A stretch of 64,000 nucleotides of DNA from assembly GCA_016703525.1 (NCBI GenBank), contig JADJBW010000013.1, positions 96,770-160,769 of the forward strand, in the 5' to 3' direction. Below, piece by piece: positions 10,513 through 17,822 of the stretch. A program made the translations under genes and the position numbers. Origin of the DNA: Actinomycetota bacterium (GTDB lineage Bacteria; Actinomycetota; Acidimicrobiia; Acidimicrobiales; Microtrichaceae). The stretch's first letter is position 1; each line of letters opens with the position of its first letter. The notes beneath the pieces were generated by a model. The model worked only from the letters and a program-made list of their open reading frames with translations. It made no database searches and was not told the DNA's origin.

Positions 10513-10609
10513 GTATCCCCTCCCGGCGTGAGTATGGGCGCGCACGCAGCGAACCCACAAGGAGCCCCGGCTACCATCTCGCCGACGGCGCGAACGGAGG
10601 GGCCCGCAG

Positions 10610-12400
10610 ATGTCCGGATCGAACGTCGGTCGCGTCGCACCGGCATTGGCCTTCGCTGCGATCGTCGCCACGCTCGTGGCCGTGCGGTTGACGCGCCACG
10701 ACGCTGCCGGGCCCGCCGAACCGAGAGACCGATCGGCCGTGGCCATGACGAAGCTCAGGTTGGTCGACGTGACCGAGCGGGCGGGGCTCGCCGAGCCGCA
10801 CAGCCACGCCGACCTGACCGGCGAGTCGGCGATGACCGCCGGCGCCGCCGTCGCCGATGTCGACGGTGACGGCGACCTTGACGTGTACCTCACACGGGTC
10901 GGACTGCCCAACCGGCTCCTCGTCAACGATGGGAACGGCGCCTTCGTCGACCGAGCGGCCGCCGCGGGGGTCGAGGGTCCGGCAGGCGGGTCGTCGGCCG
11001 CTGCGTTCGGCGACATCGACGGCGACGGCGACCTCGACCTGATCGTCACGCCGGCCGGTGACGCGTCGCCCGCTGTGTATCTGTCGAACGGCGACGGCAC
11101 GTTCGCCGACGCCACGGCCACCAGCGGCCTCGCCGACCTTCCTGCGCTCGGCGACGCCGCGCTCGCCCAGGCCCACGGGGTGACGCTGTCGGACTTCGAC
11201 CGCGACGGCGACCTCGACGTGTTGATGACGCATTGGGATGCGCAGGTTCCGGCGGCTCTCGCCGACGCCGGCGCGAACGACATCGAACCCGATGCCGATG
11301 GCCGAACGGTGTGCCCCAGAGCGCGGTGGCTTGCCGCCCGCGGGTTCCCACGCGCGGCCGACGCACCCGCCAACCGCGCACGGCTCTACCGCAACGACGG
11401 CGCCGGTCGCCTCAGCGACGCCACCGCCGATCTCGGCCTGCCGTTCGCACAAATCATGGGGTTCACCGGCAGATTCGCCGATGTCGACGGCGACGGCTGG
11501 GATGACCTGCTCGTCACGGGCGATTTCTGCACCTCACGGGTCTTCCGGAACGTGGAGGGCCAGCGCTTCGAGGACATCACCGAGGCCTCGCGTGCCGCGA
11601 CCGACGAGAACGGCATGGGTTCGGTGCTGACCGACCTGAACGGCGACGGGATCATCGACTGGTTCGTGACCGGCATCGGACCGGTGGTCGACGCACCTGC
11701 GCCGCTGCAGCTCGGCGGGTTCGGCAGCTCGGGCAACCGCGCCTACCTGGGCGGCGGTGACGGCACGTTCCGCGACGCGACCGACGAGCTGGGCCTGCGC
11801 AACGGCGGTTGGGGCTGGGGCGCCGCGTTCGCCGACTTCGCCAACGACGGTGTGCCGGAACTCGTGATGACCAACGGCTACAGCATCGGCGCCGACGACA
11901 CCGCCGAGTCGGCGGACGATCCGATCGTGGTGTGGGAACGCGACGGCTCGTCGACCCGCCCGGCCCGTGAGGTCGCCCGCGCCGCGGGGATTCGCGATAC
12001 CGGCCTGGGGCGGGCGCTCGTGGCCTTCGACGCCGACGACGACGGCGACCTCGACCTGCTCGTCGCGAACTTCGGTGCAGAGCCCGTGCTCTACCGAAAC
12101 GACACGGAGGCCGCCCATTGGCTGAAGGTCCGCCTCGACGACCCGGCGGCGGCCGGCAACCGCTCGGGTTTGGGAGCGCGGGTGCGCGTGATCACGGCGA
12201 GCGGCGCCACGACCCGGTGGCTGATCGCCGGGGGCAGCTACGAGTCGCAGGAACCGGCCGAGGTACACGTCGGCCTCGGCGTGCAGGAGCGCTTCGACGA
12301 GATCGAGGTGACGTGGCCGGGAGCGACCGAGCCGCAGATCGTCCGGGCAGGCGCCGCCGATCGAACAATCGTGGTGACGCGGACTCCGAGCGGCCCTTGA
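10610..12400 (+). CDS. CRTAC1-type FG-GAP/ASPIC (UnbV) repeat protein
   Basis: 596 aa. The ATG at 10610 follows GGAGGGG. An N-terminal hydrophobic segment (about residues 10-25, ALAFAAIVATLVAV) suggests export or anchoring. Residues ~55-480 contain FG-GAP/VCBS beta-propeller repeats, each with a Ca-binding loop: DVDGDGDLDVYL, DIDGDGDLDLIV, DFDRDGDLDVLM, DVDGDGWDDLLV, DLNGDGIIDWFV, DADDDGDLDLLV. The last ~95 residues match the UnbV_ASPIC domain (WLKVRLDDP, GLGARVRV, GGSYESQ, FDEIEVTWPG). Such proteins are extracytoplasmic and Ca-binding; biochemical function is unknown. Divergent from the UnbU-like gene (97 bp), probably co-regulated with it. Confidence 0.9.
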   Translation: MSGSNVGRVAPALAFAAIVATLVAVRLTRHDAAGPAEPRDRSAVAMTKLRLVDVTERAGLAEPHSHADLTGESAMTAGAAVADVDGDGDLDVYLTRVGLPNRLLVNDGNGAFVDRAAAAGVEGPAGGSSAAAFGDIDGDGDLDLIVTPAGDASPAVYLSNGDGTFADATATSGLADLPALGDAALAQAHGVTLSDFDRDGDLDVLMTHWDAQVPAALADAGANDIEPDADGRTVCPRARWLAARGFPRAADAPANRARLYRNDGAGRLSDATADLGLPFAQIMGFTGRFADVDGDGWDDLLVTGDFCTSRVFRNVEGQRFEDITEASRAATDENGMGSVLTDLNGDGIIDWFVTGIGPVVDAPAPLQLGGFGSSGNRAYLGGGDGTFRDATDELGLRNGGWGWGAAFADFANDGVPELVMTNGYSIGADDTAESADDPIVVWERDGSSTRPAREVARAAGIRDTGLGRALVAFDADDDGDLDLLVANFGAEPVLYRNDTEAAHWLKVRLDDPAAAGNRSGLGARVRVITASGATTRWLIAGGSYESQEPAEVHVGLGVQERFDEIEVTWPGATEPQIVRAGAADRTIVVTRTPSGP

Positions 12401-12431
12401 TGCCCGCCGCGTTCTCCCACATGCTGCGGTG

Positions 12432-12749
12432 ATGGCTCCGCCTCCAGACGATCACGAGACGTTCTCGTTCTCCGCCGAGCTCTGGATGCACGACGGCCCC
12501 GCCGCATGGTTCTTCGTGACGGTCCCCGGTGAGATCTCCGACGTGATCGACCTGTTGCGCCCGCGCACCGGGCCCGGCTTCGGGTCGGTGCGCGTTCGCG
12601 CCCAAATCGGCGGCACCGCCTGGTCGACCTCGGTGTTCCCCGACACGTCGCGCCAGGCCTACGTGCTGCCGGTGAAGGCCGCCGTGCGTCGCAGCGAGGC
12701 CATCGACGACGGCGATGTCGTCGCCGTCACGCTCACCCTCGCCCGTTAG
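12432..12749 (+). CDS. DUF1905 domain protein
   Basis: 105 aa from the ATG at 12432 (a GTG directly before it is an alternative). It fits DUF1905: an opening beta strand FSFSAELWMHDGPAAWFFVTVP, then VIDLL, FGSVRVRAQIGGTAWSTSVFP and a terminal DGDVVAVTLTLAR. This is a small all-beta cytoplasmic fold of unknown biochemical role. It lies 31 bp after the ASPIC gene and 10 bp before the DUF2461 gene, so it is probably part of a short run read with the downstream gene. Confidence 0.85.
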   Translation: MAPPPDDHETFSFSAELWMHDGPAAWFFVTVPGEISDVIDLLRPRTGPGFGSVRVRAQIGGTAWSTSVFPDTSRQAYVLPVKAAVRRSEAIDDGDVVAVTLTLAR

Positions 12750-12759
12750 CCTCGCCGCC

Positions 12760-13434
12760 GTGACAGATCCCGGTTCCTTCCGCGGCTTCCCGCCGGCCGC
12801 CCTCGAGTTCTACCGCCGACTCGCGGCCGACAACTCCAAGACGTTCTGGGCCGACCAACGCAGCGTGTACGACGAGGCCGTGCGCGGTCCGCTCGAAGCG
12901 CTGGCGGCCGAGGTCGAGGACCGCTACGGCGAGTTCCGCATCTTCCGCCCCAACCGCGACGTGCGCTTCTCCAAGGACAAGCGTCCGTACAAGGAACAGC
13001 AGGGCGGGTACGCCCAGAGCCCCGGCGGAGCGGCGTACTACGTCGCCATCGACGCCGAGGGGTTGTTCGTCGGCGCGGGCTACTACCAGATGGCCCGCGA
13101 CCAGCTCGCCCGGTTTCGCGAGGCCGTGGCCGCCGACACGACCGGGCCCGAACTCGAGCAGATCGTCGCCGGCTACGGCGGCGACATCGAGATCGGCGGG
13201 CGCGAGCTGCGCACCGCTCCCCGCGGCTACCCGCGCGACCATCCCCGCTTGCGCCTGCTGCAGCACCGAGGGCTCACCATCGCCCGCCGCTTCGGCGCAC
13301 CGGCGTGGTTGTCGACGCGTGCGGCCAAGGCGCGCATCGAAGCGTTCTGGACGACGGCCGAGCCGCTCAACGGCTGGCTCGACCGCAACGTCGGCCCGTC
13401 CGAGGAGGCACGGTCACAGGAGGGACGGCGATGA
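12760..13434 (+). CDS. DUF2461 family protein (TIGR02453)
   Basis: 224 aa from the GTG at 12760. Features that place it: FRGFPPAALEFYRRLAADNSKTFW at the N-terminus, VRFSKDKRPYKEQQGG (about residues 68-83), YYVAIDAEGLFVGAGYYQM, and the late LLQHRGLTIARRF. Function unknown; the family is widespread and cytoplasmic. The stop overlaps the ATG of the next gene (ATGA), so the two are translationally coupled. Confidence 0.88.
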   Translation: MTDPGSFRGFPPAALEFYRRLAADNSKTFWADQRSVYDEAVRGPLEALAAEVEDRYGEFRIFRPNRDVRFSKDKRPYKEQQGGYAQSPGGAAYYVAIDAEGLFVGAGYYQMARDQLARFREAVAADTTGPELEQIVAGYGGDIEIGGRELRTAPRGYPRDHPRLRLLQHRGLTIARRFGAPAWLSTRAAKARIEAFWTTAEPLNGWLDRNVGPSEEARSQEGRR

Positions 13435-15014
13435 CCACGGCCATCACGCAGCGGTTCACACGCCGACAGGTGCTCGGCGGTGCGCTCGCCGCCGCCGGCG
13501 CGAGTGCCGCTGCGGCGTGTGTTCCCGAACCGCCGCAGCGCAGTGTCCGCCGCCGGGTAGTGGTGATCGGCACCGGCTTCGGGGGCTCGGTGACGGCGCG
13601 GCGCCTCGCCGAGGCGGGCGTCGAGGTGACCCTGGTCGAGCGCGGCCGCCGCTGGCCCGCCGGCGTGCCGGGCACGTTCCCGACGATGTTCGGCGTCGAC
13701 CGCCGGGTCAGCTGGCTCAGCTCCACCAACTCGGCGACGGCGCTGTTTCCCAGCGTGCCGTTGCAGCCGTACACGGGCTTGCTCGAGCGCATCAAGGGCG
13801 ACGGCATGGACGTCGTGGTCGCCGCGGCCGTCGGTGGCGGCTCGCTCCCCTACCACGGAATGTCGGTGCAACCACGCGGCGATCTGTTCGCCCGAGTCAT
13901 GCCCGGCGAGCTCGACTACGACGAGTTCGATCGGCGCTGGTACCCGCTGGTGCGGGCCGCGCTCGGCGCGTCGCCCATACCCGCCGACGTACTGGCGTCG
14001 GACCGTTACGCGTCGAGCCGAGCGTTCATCGAGGCGGTGCGTGCGGCGGGCTTTCCCGACGCACGCGGTGAGCCGATGCCGATCGACTGGGACATCGTGC
14101 GCCGCGAGCTGCGCGGTGAGCTGCCGCCCAACATCTCGGTCGGCGACGTGATCTACGGAGTCAACGGCCCGGGGAAGCGCTCGCTCGACACGAACTACCT
14201 GCCGGCAGCGGAGGCGACCGGCCGGGTCGAGCTGCTGGCGCAGCACCGGGTGAGCAGCATCGCCCGCGACCGGAACGGCCGATGGGTGATCCCGACGGAG
14301 CGCATCGACACCGACGGCGTGGTGCACGAGCGCGTCGAGTTGGTAGCGGACGCGCTCTTCCTGTGCGCCGGTTCGCCGAACACGACCCGGCTGCTCGTGA
14401 ACGCCGCCGGCACCGGCACGATCGCCGATCTTCCCGACGATGTGGGGCGCTGGTGGTCGACCAACGGCGACCTCATCGTGATGCAGGTGCTCGATCATCC
14501 CACCGGCACCATGCAAGGCGGCCCGGCCAGCATCGCGTCGCGCGACTGGGACAACCCGGCCGGGCCGATGTCGCTGCTCTTCGCTCCCCTGCCCGTACCG
14601 GTCGACATCGGGGCCATGCAGACCGTCGCCATCTTCCTGCCCGACGGCCACGGAGCCTTCCAGTACGACGCCCGCTGCGGCGACGCGCACCTGTCGTTCC
14701 CCGCGAGTGCGCACGGCGCGTCGATGGCAGAGGCCCGGCGCCGACTGGCGAAACTCGGGCGGGCGGCGGGCTCGATCGCATCGGTCGACATGACCGCAGC
14801 GGAGCCGACCACGTTCCATCCCCTCGGAGGCGCCGTCATCGGCAAGGTGTGCGACGGCTTCGGGCGGGTACTCGGCCAACCGGGGCTGTACGTGAACGAC
14901 GGAGCGCTCATCCCCGGCTCGACCGGCTGCGTCAACCCGTCGCTGACCATCGCCGCGCTCGCCGAGCGCAACATCGCTCGCATCATTCGTACCGACGTCG
15001 GCACCGTGTTCTGA
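13431..15014 (+). CDS. Tat-exported GMC-type (cholesterol oxidase-like) oxidoreductase
   Basis: 527 aa. The ATG at 13431 follows AGGAGGG and overlaps the DUF2461 stop. The N-terminus carries a twin-arginine signal (FTRRQVLGGALAAAGASAAAACV, about residues 9-31). An FAD-binding Rossmann motif follows directly (VVVIGTGFGGSVTARRLAEAG, about 43-63). A mid-region VGGGSLPYHGMSVQP resembles the flavin-contact stretch of GMC enzymes. The C-terminal GMC domain is present (FHPLGGAVIGKVCDGFGRV, then LYVNDGALIPGSTGCVNPSLTIAALAERN), with a His in the HPLGG segment as in cholesterol oxidases. Probable FAD-dependent oxidation of an alcohol or sterol outside the cytoplasm; substrate unknown. Confidence 0.88.
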   Translation: MTTAITQRFTRRQVLGGALAAAGASAAAACVPEPPQRSVRRRVVVIGTGFGGSVTARRLAEAGVEVTLVERGRRWPAGVPGTFPTMFGVDRRVSWLSSTNSATALFPSVPLQPYTGLLERIKGDGMDVVVAAAVGGGSLPYHGMSVQPRGDLFARVMPGELDYDEFDRRWYPLVRAALGASPIPADVLASDRYASSRAFIEAVRAAGFPDARGEPMPIDWDIVRRELRGELPPNISVGDVIYGVNGPGKRSLDTNYLPAAEATGRVELLAQHRVSSIARDRNGRWVIPTERIDTDGVVHERVELVADALFLCAGSPNTTRLLVNAAGTGTIADLPDDVGRWWSTNGDLIVMQVLDHPTGTMQGGPASIASRDWDNPAGPMSLLFAPLPVPVDIGAMQTVAIFLPDGHGAFQYDARCGDAHLSFPASAHGASMAEARRRLAKLGRAAGSIASVDMTAAEPTTFHPLGGAVIGKVCDGFGRVLGQPGLYVNDGALIPGSTGCVNPSLTIAALAERNIARIIRTDVGTVF

Positions 15015-15225
15015 GGCCCCAGGCCAACGCAGGGCCGAGCGAGCGCGGTGTCCCGGGTCGGTGCGTGTGGGTGCGGGCGCGTCGGTGTGCCCGACGGGGT
15101 CGGGCTACACCGGTTCGCTTGTGGTTTGGGGCCGGCCCGGCCGGGCTTGGTTCGGGCCGGGCTCGTGTCACGCTGGGCCCGCTTCGGGCTGGGCCTTTTC
15201 GGTCGGGCGCTGGACCGGCCCGGGC
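15015..15225. other. GC-rich spacer between convergent genes
   Basis: No gene. Short G+C-rich direct repeats (GGGCC and CGGGC runs), including the 12-bp palindrome GCCCGGCCGGGC at about 15134-15145, lie between the convergent oxidoreductase and HNH genes. Termination is possible but no classical hairpin plus T-run is seen. Confidence 0.4.
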
Positions 15226-16622
15226 CTATGCGGCTTGGGCTGGTGTCCAGGTGACGCCGTGGCGTTGTGAGTAGATCACTCGTCCGGCGGGGGTGATCCA
15301 TCGGAACACGATCGCGTCGGGCTCGTTCGGATCGGTCCAGCGTTGCATCAACCATCCCGGCCTGTGGGTGACCCGATGGTGATGACGACACAGCAACGCG
15401 AGCCATTCGATATCGGTCGGCCCGCCCTCAGCCGGATTCGCAGTGTTCCACTCGTCCACATGATGCGCGTCGGTGCCGACCGCTTTGCGGGTACACCCGT
15501 CGAACACACACCCGCCGTCGCGTACGGTCAACGCGCGTCGTTGATGCCGGTTCGCGTACCGCAACAGATGCCCGGCACGCAGCACGTCACCGCGTTCGGT
15601 GACCTCGAACGGCCGAAGCAGCCCCGCCGCCAAAACCCACCGGATGATCGCCGCCGACAACGGTGTCCCATCGGCATCAGCGAGTTCACCGGTATCCGCG
15701 TTGTAGAGCACCACGACTTCGGGTTCGACCACCCCGGCGGAACCCTGTTTGTGTGCCGCCGCGCCGGCGTCCAACAGGTCCGCGAGGGCCTCCGCGGCGA
15801 GTTGACCGTTCCCAGGGATATCGATTTCACCGTCGGACACCCGCGCGTCAGCCGCGTAGCGGTCACGGATCTGTTGGGTGTGCGCGGTCAACACCGATTT
15901 GATGATCAACGCGAGTTCGCCGACGAACTGGCCGTTGAGATGCAAGGTCCCGTCGAACCCGGTGGACAACGACAGATGATTGTTCGCCGGGTCCGCCGCG
16001 GGTCGTAACCGCCGTCGACATCGAGGCGTTCCGCGATGCGGCGCACCGCACGAGCCCAGTCATCGAACGTCGCGACCGTCGCAAGGTCAACAAGTTCGGG
16101 AACAACTTGGGCGAGCAGCCCGCCGATACGCGGGTTCGCGGCACGGAGGAACACTTCGACGTGGTGCCAGGCGATATCACCGCGAGCCAACGCGGCGTGG
16201 AGGTCGGGAAACTCGACGACCAGGCGGCGTGACGTCCGTACCAGCACCCGCGACGGCCCGGACCCGAGTTTCGACGTTGCCGCAACCCACCCGGCGGTGG
16301 TGTGGCCGTGTTCGAGGTCACACACCTTCGAACGATCCGCCGCGACCAACAGTTCGGCACGTCGGGCGTCGAGTCGACGGCGTTCGGTTTCCCATTCGAC
16401 CAGTTCGACCAGCACCGGGTCGGTGACCGGCGCCAACCGCAACCGAGCCCGTTCCGGCAACCCCGAATCAACCAACCCCGAATCAACCAACCCCGAATCA
16501 ACCAGCCCCGAATCGGCCACGCTGCCCGCTCCGGACGGGTCGCCGTGACGAGCGTCGTCGCTGTTGACGCCGTCGCGGCGGTTGTCGTCTCGGTTGTCGT
16601 GGGTGTTGGGCCCGCCAGCCAT
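15226..16622 (-). pseudogene. DUF222-HNH endonuclease (13E12 family), frameshifted
   Basis: The start ATG at 16622 opens a DUF222 frame (about 205 residues: PVTDPVLVELVEWETERRRL, WVAATSKL, ARGDIAWHHVEVFLRAANPR). The matching C-terminal half is in another frame: LSTGFDGTLHLNGQFVGELAL, then an HNH nuclease core (RDGGCVFDGC, DAHHVDEWNT, LALLCRHHHRVTH). The break is at about 15993-16003, where CCGCGGCGGACC should read CCGCGGGCGGACC (one G missing), giving DPRADPANNHLSL. Codons on both sides look normal, so the lesion is recent or a sequence error. Two SOS-like boxes lie just upstream, fitting known LexA control of mycobacterial 13E12 genes. A four-copy 15-bp repeat encodes the N-terminal (VDSGL)n. 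Confidence 0.88.
16461..16520. repeat. 15-bp tandem repeat inside the DUF222-HNH gene
   Basis: Four in-frame copies of CCCCGAATCAACCAA, the last two degenerating, encode repeated DSGLV on the minus strand. Copy-number changes would keep the frame. Confidence 0.85.
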
Positions 16623-16636
16623 GCCGCAACTCTACA

Positions 16637-16650
16637 CGAACGTGCGTTCG
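16637..16650. promoter_or_regulatory. LexA/SOS box candidate 1
   Basis: CGAACGTGCGTTCG is a perfect inverted repeat of the form CGAAC-N4-GTTCG, the core of the actinobacterial SOS box (TCGAAC-N4-GTTCGA). It sits 14 nt upstream of the ATG of the DUF222-HNH gene. Confidence 0.7.
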
Positions 16651-16653
16651 CGC

Positions 16654-16669
16654 TGCAACACATGTTCGA
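16654..16669 (-). promoter_or_regulatory. LexA/SOS box candidate 2 over the promoter
   Basis: Read on the minus strand, TCGAACATGTGTTGCA has one perfect half site (TCGAAC), a 4-nt spacer and a half site with two mismatches. A TTGACG -35-like hexamer lies at 16684-16689 on the same strand, so this box would cover the -10 region. Confidence 0.6.
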
Positions 16670-16670
16670 G

Positions 16671-16934
16671 TATTCTCTCCACGCGTCAAGGCCGGCACTG
16701 AGCGTCTCAACGCACCCGGCATCGATGCCCGAGGGAGGTCAAATGGCAACGGAACGTACAGGTTCAACGGACGCGGTCCGTTGGGAACCGCCGGGTCGTG
16801 AAGCCCGAGCCCCGGCCGTCGCAGGCCAGCCGAGCGACACGCGTCGACCGTCGCGTGTGCGGCGCGCCCGGTTCTCACCGAGATCTCACACGTCGCTCAC
16901 GTCGACCACAGGCGCGGCCCGTACGGTACGCGCC
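16671..16934. other. Divergent intergenic region with a strong orphan Shine-Dalgarno
   Basis: Between the HNH promoter and the dioxygenase-like lipoprotein. It contains GGGAGG (16733-16738) four bases before an ATG at 16743. That ATG is in frame with the dioxygenase gene and would add 64 Arg/Thr/Ser-rich residues ahead of its signal peptide. No other gene is seen. Confidence 0.45.
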
Positions 16935-17774
16935 ATGACCTCTGAGCCCACACCAACGTTGCACCGCCGAGCCTTCTTCAGCACTGCCGCCGCCGTCGTC
17001 GGCGGAACCGTGCTCGCGGCATGCGGGAGCGACGACTCCGCGACCGGCGCAAGCACGACAACAACCACCACCGGCGGGTCGTCGACCAGCTCGTCCACCA
17101 CGGCCGCCGCATCGGCATCCACCACGGCCGCGACCGGCGGCGGCGCCGAGACCCCCGCCGAGACCGGCGGTCCGTTCCCGGCCGACGGCAGCAACGACAA
17201 CGGCGAGGGAACGGTGGCCAACGTCCTTGCCGACTCGCGATCGGTGCGGTCCGACATCCGCAGCGACCTCGACGGATCGAACACCCAGCCCGGCGCCGCC
17301 ATGAACCTGGCGGTGTCGGTCGTCGACCGGTCCGGCGCTCCCCTCGCCGGCCGAGCGGTCTACGTGTGGCACTGCAACAAGGAGGGCGAGTACTCGGAGT
17401 ACAACACGCGCATGGGCGGCGGCGACTTCAGCGACCGGTCGTTCCTTCGCGGCGTGCAGGTGACCGATGCGAACGGCACGGTCAACTTCACGTCGATCCT
17501 GCCCGGTCGATACCGGGGCCGCGCCTTCCACATTCACTTCGAGGTGTTCGGCGACGAGACGTACGCGAAGAAGGCGCTCACCAGCCAGATGGCGATCGAC
17601 GACGACCTCATCACGTCGATCTACACCGATGCCGGGTACGCCACGGGGTTGCGTAACGTCACCACCAACGCGGACGACAACGTGTTCGGCGACGGGGTCG
17701 AGCATCAGTTGCTCGACGTCACCGGCACCGCGGCGAGCGGCCTCACCGCACGCTTCACCGCCGTGCTCAACTGA
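16935..17774 (+). CDS. Exported intradiol ring-cleavage dioxygenase-like lipoprotein
   Basis: 279 aa from the ATG at 16935, which starts directly at a Tat/lipoprotein signal: HRRAFFSTAAAVVGGTVLAAC (about residues 10-30). A Ser/Thr/Ala-rich linker (about 33-75) follows. The catalytic fold is that of intradiol dioxygenases: VWHCNKEGEYSEY, FLRGVQVTDANGTVNFTSILP, GRYRGRAFHIHFEVF. The two Tyr and two His expected as Fe(III) ligands are all present (Tyr in YSEY, Tyr in GRY, both His in HIH). Probable cleavage of catechol-type rings outside the membrane; substrate unknown. No Shine-Dalgarno precedes this ATG, so it may be leaderless or use the upstream ATG at 16743. Confidence 0.85.
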   Translation: MTSEPTPTLHRRAFFSTAAAVVGGTVLAACGSDDSATGASTTTTTTGGSSTSSSTTAAASASTTAATGGGAETPAETGGPFPADGSNDNGEGTVANVLADSRSVRSDIRSDLDGSNTQPGAAMNLAVSVVDRSGAPLAGRAVYVWHCNKEGEYSEYNTRMGGGDFSDRSFLRGVQVTDANGTVNFTSILPGRYRGRAFHIHFEVFGDETYAKKALTSQMAIDDDLITSIYTDAGYATGLRNVTTNADDNVFGDGVEHQLLDVTGTAASGLTARFTAVLN

Positions 17775-17822
17775 CCTCGACCCGGTCGCCGACTTCCGGC
17801 CCGTCGCCGTCAGGCTCGGGCT

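Noticed and set aside
10513..11373. Upstream extension of the UnbU-like frame to 763 codons.
   Set aside because: The extension is antisense to the FG-GAP gene; GTG at 10512 has a strong ribosome site and starts the conserved part.
12760..15014. DUF2461 plus GMC oxidoreductase as a biosynthetic cluster with the UnbU/UnbV pair.
   Set aside because: No synthase, transporter or tailoring set is present; the run looks like ordinary adjacent genes.
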